Source of the DNA: Rhabdothermincola sediminis
GTDB taxonomy: Bacteria; Actinomycetota; Acidimicrobiia; Acidimicrobiales; Acidimicrobilacustridaceae
Assembly (NCBI RefSeq): GCF_014805525.1
Contig: NZ_JACFSZ010000006.1
Span: forward strand, 1-64,000
Length of the DNA: 64,000 nt
Direction: 5' to 3'
The translations under genes and the position numbers were made by a program. Below the pieces are notes generated by a model. It worked only from the letters and a program-made list of their open reading frames with translations, was not told the DNA's origin and made no database searches. Below are positions 24,758 through 36,523 of the stretch, piece after piece (positions within the stretch are counted from its first letter, which is position 1; every line of letters begins with the position of its first letter).

Positions 24758-24785
24758 CCTTCCAGCCTAAGATCGCCCGCACCCC

Positions 24786-26276
24786 ATGGAGGCCCGCACC
24801 AACCGACGATCGCCGGCCGACGTGGTCGGTCTGACGCTGCTGGCCGTGGCCGTGGTGGCGCTCCCGCTGCTCGCCTCGGGGCGCATCACCGCCCGGTTCG
24901 GTGATTCCGACGAGGGCATCAACGGGGCCGTGTGGGCGACGAACAGCCGTGCGCTCCGTGAGCTCGGGGTGGTCGAGTCCCGATTCGGTGGCCGGCGGGC
25001 CGACGGATCGCTCTATGCCAGCCACCCGCCCGGGATCGTCGCCGAGACGGCGGCGGCCGAGACCGTCTTCGGCGAGCGGGAGTGGGCCAGCCGCATGCCC
25101 GCCTGGCTCGGCTCGATGGGGGCGATGGCCCTGCTGTTCGTGCTCCTGCGCGGCCTCGCGGGCCCGCTGGTGGCCGGCGCGGCCACCGCGGCCGTCGCGT
25201 TCAGCCCCATGTTCCTCGTCTACGGCGTGATGCTCGACACCCCCGTGACGTCATTCGTGTTCGGGCTCGCGGTCCTGCTCGTCTGGCACGCCGTCTGGGA
25301 AGGGCGCACCGGCCGGCTCACCAGACCGCCGGTTCTCGCCGGCGCGGCATTCCTCGCCGCGCTGGCCGGCTGGCAGGCCACCGTGCTGGTGGCGCTCTGC
25401 GGGGCCTCCCTGCTGGTCCGCCACCTCCGTGACCGGGAGCGACCGTGGCCGCCCGGCCTCTGGCTGCTCGCGGGCGGCGTGCCGGGAGCCGCGCTGTCGC
25501 TCTCGTGGGCCTGGTGGACCTATGGGAGCTTCGTGGTGATGCGTGACAAGTTCCTGGGGCGCTCCGCCGGCACCGAGGCGGCCTCGATCGCCGACATGGT
25601 CACCTTCCAGGTGCCGTGGATCCTGCAGCTCCTGGCGTTCGTGGTGATCGGGCTGGTCGGGTGCGGCGTCGCGCTCCGCTCGCCCCGCTACCGGCCCCTT
25701 GCCGCCATGTCGCTCGGCATCGTGGGGCTCTACGCCCTCGGGTTCCATGCGGCGTCGGCCGGCCACCAGTACTGGAACTACTGGGCGGTGCTGCCCGCCG
25801 CCGTGGGGCTCGCCTACGTGTTCGACCGGTTGGCGCGCGATGCCGGGACCAACGCGCCACTCGTGCTGGTGGGAGCGGTGGTGGCGATCGGGTTGGGCAA
25901 CTGGCTGGTGGCCCCGCACCGAGCGGCCGACGAGATCGCCCGCGGGCACCGGACCGTCGATGCGCTGCTGGCCACCGACCTCCCGGCGGATTCGCAGGTG
26001 GTTCCCTACGTCGGCCAGGCCCTCCGGCCGGACTCCTGGATCCGCTACTACACCGGGCGCGCCGCCGAACCGGTGCAGAGCATCGAACACCTCGAACAAC
26101 TCGCGGGCACCCGACCGGACAGGCCGGTGCTGGTGCTCGGCTGGTGCGCGGACGACGATCCGGGCCGACCCTTCTGCGAAGCCGCGGTCGACGCCCTCGG
26201 CCGGGCGGAGCCCGTGGTGTTGCCGGCGAACGCTCTCGTGCAACGCCTCGGCGGCTCGTCCCGGCCCGCGGGATGA
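24786..26276 (+). CDS. GT-C family membrane glycosyltransferase (GT39/ArnT-like)
   Basis: 496 aa with about ten membrane helices. The first outer loop has the acidic motif GDSDEGINGAVWATN followed by LYASHPPG, the layout of Dol-P-Man/ArnT-type enzymes that use a polyprenyl-phosphate sugar and an Asp-Glu pair. Its target is probably a surface polysaccharide or glycoprotein. Divergent from uvrC with a 28-bp gap, and followed by a 145-bp spacer before nadA in which I see no firm promoter. Confidence 0.72.
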   Translation: MEARTNRRSPADVVGLTLLAVAVVALPLLASGRITARFGDSDEGINGAVWATNSRALRELGVVESRFGGRRADGSLYASHPPGIVAETAAAETVFGEREWASRMPAWLGSMGAMALLFVLLRGLAGPLVAGAATAAVAFSPMFLVYGVMLDTPVTSFVFGLAVLLVWHAVWEGRTGRLTRPPVLAGAAFLAALAGWQATVLVALCGASLLVRHLRDRERPWPPGLWLLAGGVPGAALSLSWAWWTYGSFVVMRDKFLGRSAGTEAASIADMVTFQVPWILQLLAFVVIGLVGCGVALRSPRYRPLAAMSLGIVGLYALGFHAASAGHQYWNYWAVLPAAVGLAYVFDRLARDAGTNAPLVLVGAVVAIGLGNWLVAPHRAADEIARGHRTVDALLATDLPADSQVVPYVGQALRPDSWIRYYTGRAAEPVQSIEHLEQLAGTRPDRPVLVLGWCADDDPGRPFCEAAVDALGRAEPVVLPANALVQRLGGSSRPAG

Positions 26277-26421
26277 CGGAGGACTTCCGCGGCGTTGGAG
26301 AAGGCATACACTGATCTCAACGCCGGCCGGGCATCCGGCGACATATCGAGCCCCGAGACCGACATCCCCGTGGCGAGGCGACCCGGCTGTCCCCACCGGT
26401 CATATCGGGGTTCCTGCACCC

Positions 26422-27561
26422 ATGGGGGTTCCAACGCACATGCTCCGGCTCCAAGTGCCGCTACCCGAGCGCTACACCAGCGCATCACCCGAGGAGCTGG
26501 CCGATCGGATCGCGACCGCCAAGACCGTGCTCGGCGATCGACTGTTCATCCTCGGCCATCACTACCAGCGTGACGAGGTCATGCGGTGGGCCGATGCCCG
26601 CGGTGACTCGTTCCGGCTCTCCGTCCTGGCGAAGGAGCACCCGCAAGCCGAGTACATCGTGTTCTGCGGCGTGCACTTCATGGCCGAGGCGGCCGACATC
26701 CTCACCGGCGACCACCAGAAGGTGATCCTGCCCGACCTCAACGCCGGCTGCTCGATGGCCGACATGGCCGACCTCGACTCGGTCGAGGAAGCCTGGGAGG
26801 TGCTCGAGCAGACCACGGACATCTCGGGTGTCGTGCCGATCACGTACATGAACTCCTCAGCCGCTCTCAAGGCCTTCGTCGGCGAGCACGGCGGCGCTGT
26901 CTGCACGTCGACCAACGCCACGGCCATCCTCCAGTGGGCGCTCGATCTGGGTGACTGGCGGGGGAAGGGCGCCGGCGGCCGTCAGGTGCTGTTCTTCCCC
27001 GACCAGCACCTCGGTCGCAACACCAGCTACCAGCTCGGCTACTCGGAGACCGACATGCGGGTGTGGAACCCGCATCTGGAGATGGGCGGTCTCACCGAGG
27101 CCGACCTCAAGGACGCGACGTTCCTGCTCTGGAAGGGTCACTGCTCGGTCCACCAGCGGTTCCGACCCGAGCACGTCGAGCAGTTCCGCGCCGAGCATCA
27201 CAGCGGGATCGTGGTCGTCCATCCCGAGTGCGCACACGAGGTGGTGGAGCTCGCCGACCAGGTCGGTTCGACGGACTACATCATCAAGGCCGTCGCCGCC
27301 GCTCCCACCGGTTCGGTGATCGGCGTCGGCACGGAGATCCACCTCGTGCAACGGCTCAACGACGAGACGCCGGACAAGACCGTGCTCTCGCTGGACCCGC
27401 TCATCTGCCCCTGCTCGACCATGTTCCGCATCGATGCCGCCCATCTGGCGTGGGTGCTCGACAACCTGGTCGAGGGTCGCGTGGTGAACCAGATCACCGT
27501 GGACGAGCGCACGAGCGAGTGGGCGAGGGTGGCTCTCGATCGGATGCTCGCCATCACCTGA
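26422..27561 (+). CDS. nadA: Quinolinate synthase
   Basis: 379 aa. Condenses iminoaspartate with dihydroxyacetone phosphate to quinolinate for NAD synthesis, using a [4Fe-4S] cluster. Probable cluster ligands: Cys110 (DLNAGCSMADM), Cys270 (VHPECAHEV) and Cys329 or Cys331 (CPCSTM). FILGHHYQRDEV and the STNA motif bind substrate. The ATG at 26422 or one at 26440 may be used. nadB and nadC are not adjacent. The stop overlaps the next gene start (TGATG). Confidence 0.95.
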   Translation: MGVPTHMLRLQVPLPERYTSASPEELADRIATAKTVLGDRLFILGHHYQRDEVMRWADARGDSFRLSVLAKEHPQAEYIVFCGVHFMAEAADILTGDHQKVILPDLNAGCSMADMADLDSVEEAWEVLEQTTDISGVVPITYMNSSAALKAFVGEHGGAVCTSTNATAILQWALDLGDWRGKGAGGRQVLFFPDQHLGRNTSYQLGYSETDMRVWNPHLEMGGLTEADLKDATFLLWKGHCSVHQRFRPEHVEQFRAEHHSGIVVVHPECAHEVVELADQVGSTDYIIKAVAAAPTGSVIGVGTEIHLVQRLNDETPDKTVLSLDPLICPCSTMFRIDAAHLAWVLDNLVEGRVVNQITVDERTSEWARVALDRMLAIT

Positions 27562-28361
27562 TGGAAGCTGCCCACTACGAGCAAGACGGCCTCTGGGGCA
27601 CCGAGAGCATCTTCACGCCGGAGCACCAGTTCCCGAAGCTCGACGCCGTCGCCAGTCTCGTGCCCGGCGATGCCCGAACGGTCGTCGAGCTGGGTGCGGG
27701 CGACGGTCGGGTCCTGCACCACCTGTCGACCGTGCGGCCGAACCTCACGAGCATCGCGGTCGAACGGAGCCTGGCCGCTCTCGGGCACGTCGAGCGACCG
27801 GGTGTCCGCGCCAGCATCGACGCCATCCCCGTCCGCTCCCGATCGGTCGACGTCGCCCTCTGCTGTGAGGTGCTCGAGCACCTGCCGGGACCGATCTTCG
27901 ACAGTGCTCGCCGGGAGCTGGCACGCATCGCCGGTGACTGGATCGTGGTGACCGTCCCCAACCGTGAGAACCGGGCACGAGCAGACATCCGTTGCGAGGC
28001 ATGCGGTTGCCGCTACAACGCCGATCGCCATCTCCGGTCCTTCGCTCCCGACGATCTGGCGACGCTCTTCGACGGCTTCGAGGTCGACGAGATCATCGAG
28101 ACCGGCCCACACCAACCGGTGTACCCGCGGTGGGCGCGACTGGCGCTCGAGCGGCGGGGGTTGCTCGTCCGTCCCGGCTCACCCTCGTGCCCGCAGTGCG
28201 GTGCCGTCTACCCCTACGCGGTCGCCAACCACGAGATCGGTCCCTGCGAGCACGGTCCTGGCAGCCCGAGCCTCGGTGCCCGGAGCTACCGGTTGGCCCG
28301 CCGGTTCCTCCCCAAGGCCCGCCATCCCTACTACCTCTGCGCGCGGTTCCGACGCCGCTGA
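27561..28361 (+). CDS. Class I methyltransferase with Cys-pair (zinc-binding?) insert
   Basis: 266 aa. SAM-binding VVELGAGDGRVLHHL, AVERSLAALGHV, DVALCCEVLEHLPGP and VVTVPNRENRARAD form a Methyltransf_11 domain. Beyond it, CEACGCRYN and SCPQCGAVYPY carry two C-x-x-C pairs plus a later Cys that may bind zinc. Methyltransferases of this build are common in surface-sugar clusters, and flippase and glycosyltransferase genes follow on the other strand. Translationally coupled to nadA by TGATG overlap. Confidence 0.75.
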   Translation: MEAAHYEQDGLWGTESIFTPEHQFPKLDAVASLVPGDARTVVELGAGDGRVLHHLSTVRPNLTSIAVERSLAALGHVERPGVRASIDAIPVRSRSVDVALCCEVLEHLPGPIFDSARRELARIAGDWIVVTVPNRENRARADIRCEACGCRYNADRHLRSFAPDDLATLFDGFEVDEIIETGPHQPVYPRWARLALERRGLLVRPGSPSCPQCGAVYPYAVANHEIGPCEHGPGSPSLGARSYRLARRFLPKARHPYYLCARFRRR

Positions 28362-28368
28362 GGTGGGG

Positions 28369-29637
28369 TTACGCCGCGGTCATCACGGCGACGGCAGCGA
28401 GGGTCGACGCGACGGCGCCCGTCACCGCCGGGAGCCAGCGGGGCATCGAGACGCCTCGAAGCCGGCACGACATGGCGTGTTCCCCGGTGAGGATCACGAC
28501 GGTTCCCAGGCTCACGCACGCGGCCGTGGTCCGGAGACCGAACCGGGCGCCGGCGACGACCAGGATCGCGGTCCCGACGAGCCGGGCGGTCTCCCATCCC
28601 ACGACCACCCGTGCCCGACCCGCGGTGATCGCCTGGGCCACCGTCGTTCCGAGCAAGAGGCGCCACGGCACGGCGATGCTCAGGATCGCGAGCACCGGAG
28701 CGGTCTCCTCCCATGCCGCACCGAGCACCCGTGGCAGCACGGGCGCCATCACGAGGAGGAGCACCGTCCCGCTCCCACCGAGGATCCAGATGCGGCGCAG
28801 CAGCGCGTCGTAGCGCGCTTGCCGCTGGGCAGGGGATGCAGAGGCGAAGTCGATGAAGGCGCTCTGGGTGATCGGCGTGGCGAGGAACGCGGGGACCGCA
28901 CTCGCGAAGCGGAAGGCGATGACGTAGACGGACAGCACCTCAGCCCCCATCAGCCAACCGATCAGCAGGTAGTCGACGTTGGCCACCAGGTAGGTCATGA
29001 CCTGACCGAGCCACTCGTCCCGCGAGCGTGCACGCTCGCCCCCCGCGGTGAACATCGCCGGCCACGTGCGCACGAGGAGGCACTCGACCACGTGCTTCCC
29101 CACGAAGCCCACCCCCACCCAGCCCGGCGCGCCCGCGGTGATCGTCACGGCCACGCAGGCAGCGAAGAACAGACCCGCGCCGCCGATCTCGGCGGTCACG
29201 ACCTCCCGAACCGCTCCCAGCTTCAGCGCGGCCGCCTTGCGGACGTAGGCCTCCGCGCTCAGCAGCCAGATCAGGCCGGCAGAGGCGATCACCGCACCCG
29301 TCGAGCTGCGCAGCCCGAGGCCACCCGCGACCGCCACCAGAGCCAGCACCCCATCCACGAGACGCAGGCGCTCGAGGCTCCGGCGGGCGATACGCCGGGA
29401 CGGTGCGAGGCGGTAGACCGCGAAACCCACTCCGAAGTCCGAGACCTGCACCGCCAGCGAGTTGACGATGAACAGCACGGCGACCAGTGCGAAGCCGTCC
29501 GGCCCGAGGACCCGGGCCAGCAGCAACGAGGCGAGCCCGAGCGCGGCCTGGTCGATGATCCGGCTGAACGTCAGCCACCGGAGCAGGCCGCCTCCAGGCC
29601 GCTCGAGCGCGGCCGGGGCGTTCTCAGCGGCGTCCAT
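28369..29637 (-). CDS. Polysaccharide (Wzx-type) flippase
   Basis: 422 aa with about 12-14 membrane helices. The N-terminal RVLGPDGFALVAVLFIVNSLA and DFGVGFAVYR are typical of the MVF/polysaccharide transport family that flips lipid-linked oligosaccharides. The ATG at 29635-29637 lies 14 bases inside the preceding glycosyltransferase gene. Last gene of a minus-strand exopolysaccharide unit (sugar transferase, GT2, flippase). Confidence 0.82.
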   Translation of the reverse strand: MDAAENAPAALERPGGGLLRWLTFSRIIDQAALGLASLLLARVLGPDGFALVAVLFIVNSLAVQVSDFGVGFAVYRLAPSRRIARRSLERLRLVDGVLALVAVAGGLGLRSSTGAVIASAGLIWLLSAEAYVRKAAALKLGAVREVVTAEIGGAGLFFAACVAVTITAGAPGWVGVGFVGKHVVECLLVRTWPAMFTAGGERARSRDEWLGQVMTYLVANVDYLLIGWLMGAEVLSVYVIAFRFASAVPAFLATPITQSAFIDFASASPAQRQARYDALLRRIWILGGSGTVLLLVMAPVLPRVLGAAWEETAPVLAILSIAVPWRLLLGTTVAQAITAGRARVVVGWETARLVGTAILVVAGARFGLRTTAACVSLGTVVILTGEHAMSCRLRGVSMPRWLPAVTGAVASTLAAVAVMTAA

Positions 29638-30616
29638 GCCGGAGGAGTTCCCCCCATGCCCCGAGTGTCCAACCACCTGCCACCGCGGCGGATGCACCCA
29701 GGCTGACCAGGTGGCCGGCAGCGGAAGTGGAGGGACCCCGAGGTCCAGCGATCTCGAACAGCGCCGCTGACGCGGCTGTCAGGGCGGCGGCCCTCCGCGC
29801 CCGGCGCGGCCGGGTGAGTGACAGCGCGACCGCGGCCGTCCCGACCATGGGCACAACCAGGATCGCCACCTGGCGAGGCCGTGGTCGATCACCGGTCTCC
29901 CGCCAGTAGCGGACCTTCCAGGAGCCGAACCGCTGGTACTGGCGGAACAGATCGCCGAGCGACTCGCGGGGGCGGTAGCCGACCTCCATTCCCGCCTCGA
30001 ACCACACGATCCCCCGCTGCGACATGCGGCGGTTCAGCTCGAAGTCCTGGTTGGTCGGGAACCGCTCATCCCACCCGCCGGCGGCGCGCAGGTCATCCGT
30101 GCGGAAGGCGCCGAGGTACACGGTGTCGGCCGGGCCACTGGACGCGCCTCGCCGGTATCGCGCCAGGCCCATCCCCCACCGGTTGTTGAGGGCCCGGGCG
30201 ATGCCGGTGGCCGTCGGCGACAGGTCCCGCGGAACCGCCACCTGCGCGCCGCCGACGACCGCGACCTCCGGGCGCTGCACGAGCACCTCGGCACAGCGGC
30301 GCACGTAGTGGCTGGGGATCAGGCTGCGGGCATCGACCCGGCACAGCACCTCGCCCCGGGCCTCCGCCAGGCCCAGGTTGAGGTTCGACGGCGTGTCGCC
30401 CTGGGGGTTGCGCACCACGACCGCCCTGGCCAGAGCGCCGGCCGCGAGGTGCTTCTCCGCCAGCTCCGCTGTGCGATCCGTCGATGCTCCGTCGACGACG
30501 ACCACCTCCAGGCGATGGTGAGGATGGTCCTGGGCGAGGATGGCGTCGAGGCAGTCCCCGATGTCGCGCTCTTCGTTGCGAGCCGGCACCACCACGGTGA
30601 CCAGCGGCGCGCTCAC
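29624..30616 (-). CDS. Family 2 glycosyltransferase (ExoA-like)
   Basis: 330 aa. The N-terminal GT-A domain has VTVVVPARNEERDIGDCL, VVVDGASTDRTAEL and CRVDARSLIP (metal/nucleotide sugar binding), plus the acceptor-side FPTNQDFELNRRM. The C-terminal ~80 residues hold about two membrane segments. It extends a lipid-linked glycan on the cytoplasmic face. Overlaps the upstream sugar transferase by 4 bases (ATGA). Confidence 0.87.
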   Translation of the reverse strand: MSAPLVTVVVPARNEERDIGDCLDAILAQDHPHHRLEVVVVDGASTDRTAELAEKHLAAGALARAVVVRNPQGDTPSNLNLGLAEARGEVLCRVDARSLIPSHYVRRCAEVLVQRPEVAVVGGAQVAVPRDLSPTATGIARALNNRWGMGLARYRRGASSGPADTVYLGAFRTDDLRAAGGWDERFPTNQDFELNRRMSQRGIVWFEAGMEVGYRPRESLGDLFRQYQRFGSWKVRYWRETGDRPRPRQVAILVVPMVGTAAVALSLTRPRRARRAAALTAASAALFEIAGPRGPSTSAAGHLVSLGASAAVAGGWTLGAWGELLRHGRR

Positions 30617-31941
30617 CGGCCCTCCCGTCCCAGCACGCTGCGGATCGTACGGCCGACGATACGCAGGTCGAGAGCCAGGCTCTGGCGCCGCAGGTAGTAG
30701 AACTCGTACTGGAGCTTCTCGAGTGCGTCGCGCTCGTCACCGGCGTAGCCATACTTCACCTGGGCCCAGCCGGTCAGCCCGGGGCGCACGAGGTGGCGCA
30801 GATCGTAGAAGGGGAGCTTCTGGCTCAGCTCCTCGACGTAGTGGGGCTGTTCGGGCCGTGGCCCCACCAGGCTGAGATCTCCTCGCAGGATGTTCACCAC
30901 CTGAGGAAGCTCGTCGAGGTGCGTCACTCGCAGCAGCCGCCCGAACGGCGTGACCCGCGGGTCCGCTTCGACGGTCCAACCGGTCGGTACCTCGTCGGGC
31001 CCGGCGCGCATGGTGCGGAACTTGAGGATCTCGAAGTGCTGGCCGTTCTTGCCCACCCGGGTCTGCCGGTACAACAGCGGGCCGCGGTTGGCGACGAGAT
31101 TCCCGAGGAGCACCACTGGTGTCACGAGCGCCAGCAGGAACAGCCCCACCGTGCCGAACAGCACGTCGACCACCCGCTTGACCCGCCCGTAGCGGACCCT
31201 GTGCAGCTCGCCGATGTCGAACATGAGCGATACCCGCTCGAGCTCGCTGACCGGCAACATCCCCAGCCATTCCTCGTAGAACAGCGACAGCGTGCGGATA
31301 CGCAAGCCGGACTCGTGCATGGCCGCCGCCTGGGCGACGATCGTCGGCGAGGCCTGCGCGTCGCGGTCGAGCACCAAGAGGTCGATCCGGTCACGGTCGG
31401 CGCGCTCGACCAGGGGCTCGCGCCCCCGACCGTTCGAGGCGGCCGCGTCGACCGGCAGCACCTCGATCACGATCGCCGGCCGTTCCGGGCTCCGGGCCAC
31501 GTCCTCCCGGAGCAGGGACGGGTCCACGGTGTCGCTCACCACCAGCACCCGATCGCCGGTGGCGGCCGGCATACCGGCGCCGGCCAGCGCGACGCACACC
31601 AGGTACCAGGGAACGAGCAGGATGGCGCTGCCGAAGACCACGAATCGCGGCAGCAGAGCCTCCCCGAGGAACAGCTGCACGACCGACACCACGAACGCAC
31701 CGGCCCCAGCCGCGGCCACTGACGTGGTCACCGCTTGCCGGGGTGAGCGAGGGAGATCCGGGAGACCGAAGCCGTAGGCCACCACCACCAGCACCGCGAT
31801 GTAGAGCAGCGACCAACCGAACCGGGAGGTGCTCGTGTAGGAGTAGGGCGGATCCGCGATGGCGCGGCTGTGGTACACCGAGAGCCCGACCACCGCGGTG
31901 ACGATGCCTGCGTACAGCAGCGGGCGCGCTGCTCGCCGCAT
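30613..31941 (-). CDS. Polyprenyl-phosphate glycosyl-1-phosphate transferase (initiating sugar transferase)
   Basis: 442 aa. Four to five N-terminal membrane helices, a Rossmann-like middle region, a further membrane helix, then the bacterial sugar transferase domain (KRVVDVLFGTVGL, FEILKFRTMRAG, THLDELPQVVNILRGDLSLVGPRPE, VRPGLTGWAQVKYG). It starts repeat-unit synthesis by moving a sugar phosphate to undecaprenyl or decaprenyl phosphate. The sugar cannot be read from the sequence. First gene of the unit, three bases from the uvrA stop. Confidence 0.9.
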   Translation of the reverse strand: MRRAARPLLYAGIVTAVVGLSVYHSRAIADPPYSYTSTSRFGWSLLYIAVLVVVAYGFGLPDLPRSPRQAVTTSVAAAGAGAFVVSVVQLFLGEALLPRFVVFGSAILLVPWYLVCVALAGAGMPAATGDRVLVVSDTVDPSLLREDVARSPERPAIVIEVLPVDAAASNGRGREPLVERADRDRIDLLVLDRDAQASPTIVAQAAAMHESGLRIRTLSLFYEEWLGMLPVSELERVSLMFDIGELHRVRYGRVKRVVDVLFGTVGLFLLALVTPVVLLGNLVANRGPLLYRQTRVGKNGQHFEILKFRTMRAGPDEVPTGWTVEADPRVTPFGRLLRVTHLDELPQVVNILRGDLSLVGPRPEQPHYVEELSQKLPFYDLRHLVRPGLTGWAQVKYGYAGDERDALEKLQYEFYYLRRQSLALDLRIVGRTIRSVLGREGR

Positions 31942-31943
31942 GC

Positions 31944-34787
<2,844 letters not shown>

Positions 34788-34824
34788 CGAGCCAGCTTAC
34801 CGGCCGCCCATCGAACGTCTGTTC

Positions 34825-36492
34825 CTACGATCGGTCGTAGAGGACCGCGTACCACGGCGCCGCGGAGACGACCTGCACCGCCTCGCGCACCGACCACCCG
34901 TCGACCGCTGCCGGCTGCTCACCGGCCGGCAGGTAGGTGGCCACGGTCACTTGCCGGATACCCAGGTCCCGGAGCTGCTCCAGGGCCCGACCCAGGTCGT
35001 CGCGCGGCACCAGCAGCCACCGGCCCTCGTCCAGGTGCCGCCACGACAGCCGGGGGATGAGCCGCTCGGTGGCGACGACCACCGGTGGCCCCCCGTCACC
35101 GCTGGTCGTGGTGGCGGCCACCGCCGCCACCCCCTCGGTCAGCTCCGCCGTGCGCTGGTGGGACCCGCGAAGTGCCGCCACGCCCGTGATGCTGACGGCC
35201 ACGGTGCAGACGGCCAGTGCACCGGCGGCGAGGCGCCGGGTGTCGGCCGGCAGGCCGAGCAGACTCCGCCACAGCGCCCCCAGTGCGACCGGCACCACCA
35301 GCACCAGGCCGATCGCGAAGTACCGACCTCCCCACTCCCCGGTGCCACCCCGCTCGTACTGGGTCAGGATGACGGCCGCCGCGAACAGCCCGCTGATCGC
35401 GAGGAGCGCGCCCGCGAGCCCGGCGGTGTCCTCCCGGCGGAGGCTGGCCAGCCCGGCGGCGAGCACCGGGAAGGCCACCAGGAGCCCGGTCACCGTGCCG
35501 TGCTCCACGCTCACCGCGGCGAGGAACGAGAGCACCGCGGCGGCACCCGAGAAGGCAGCCGTCAACCTCCCGAAGCGGGCGGAGCGCGCCGCCAACGCGG
35601 CAGCGGTGACGAGCAGCAGCGCGAGGAACAGGAGCTCCTCGTCACCGAAGCCGAACCAGGTCGTGGTGAAGCCCGACACCCGCCCGGCGAGTCCTCCCCC
35701 GGCGGACCCCGTCGCCGGGATGCTGACGCTGGCTGTGCCCAGGATGGCCTGCACCCAGATCCGGTTCAGCACGAACGCCACGGCGGCCGCGCCGGCCAGG
35801 GTGACCGCGACCACGGCGTCGTCGACGGATCGCCGGCGAGTCCACCGCCAGCCGGCCACGATCGCGCCGGCCGCCGCCAGCAGCAGAGCCTCCTGGCGGA
35901 CGCCCACCGCGACGAGGACCGCCGCTCCGGCGGCGACCAGCAGGCCGGGACACCGCCGCTCGTACCAACCGAGCACGCTCACCGCGGCCCCCGCGACGCA
36001 ACCTGCGGCGAACGCATGGGCCATCACCAGGTACCCGTCGAACAGCAGCGGGCTGCCGGCGCCGATCAACCAGAAGACCGGGACCACCAGCTCCGGGCGC
36101 AGGCGTCTGGTGATCGCCGCCGCCCCCCATGCCGCGGCGACCGTTCCCGCCAGGCTCAGCCCTACCACCGCGCCCATCCCACCGATCGCGTAGAGGCCGG
36201 CGACCATCACCGCATAGAGGGGCAACTTCGCGTACGGGGCGAACCGGTCACCGGCCCTGGCGGCCCGGTCGAGCGGGTACCACGCCAGATCCGGATCCGC
36301 CTCGGGGAACGGGTGCGGGGCCAGCCACCCGTCGCCTTCGATGAGGTGGTCCGCCTGGGCGAGCACCGCCCCCTCGTCGGCGGAGAAGGAGGGGTTGAGC
36401 CCGACCAGTGGTGCCAGGCACACCAGCACCGCCACCAACGCGACCACGTGCGGCCACAGCCGAACCGGCCGGGTCGGATCGCCAGCCGTCAC
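34825..36492 (-). CDS. GT-C family membrane glycosyltransferase, paralogue A
   Basis: 555 aa with about 12 membrane helices and a soluble C-terminal region of ~90 residues. The first outer loop contains [20 protein letters not shown], then [13 protein letters not shown] and APYAKLPLY. The gene at 41033-42775 has the same order (SDEGAAILQAELLDHGTW, PEVDPEG, APYGKHPLY), so the two are paralogues and flank the large FN3-repeat protein. The acidic Asp-Glu pair suggests a lipid-phosphate-sugar transferase of the GT39/ArnT type. Confidence 0.72.
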   Translation of the reverse strand: MTAGDPTRPVRLWPHVVALVAVLVCLAPLVGLNPSFSADEGAVLAQADHLIEGDGWLAPHPFPEADPDLAWYPLDRAARAGDRFAPYAKLPLYAVMVAGLYAIGGMGAVVGLSLAGTVAAAWGAAAITRRLRPELVVPVFWLIGAGSPLLFDGYLVMAHAFAAGCVAGAAVSVLGWYERRCPGLLVAAGAAVLVAVGVRQEALLLAAAGAIVAGWRWTRRRSVDDAVVAVTLAGAAAVAFVLNRIWVQAILGTASVSIPATGSAGGGLAGRVSGFTTTWFGFGDEELLFLALLLVTAAALAARSARFGRLTAAFSGAAAVLSFLAAVSVEHGTVTGLLVAFPVLAAGLASLRREDTAGLAGALLAISGLFAAAVILTQYERGGTGEWGGRYFAIGLVLVVPVALGALWRSLLGLPADTRRLAAGALAVCTVAVSITGVAALRGSHQRTAELTEGVAAVAATTTSGDGGPPVVVATERLIPRLSWRHLDEGRWLLVPRDDLGRALEQLRDLGIRQVTVATYLPAGEQPAAVDGWSVREAVQVVSAAPWYAVLYDRS

Positions 36493-36523
36493 GGCGCGAG
36501 CGTCATGCGGGGCTCGGTACGGG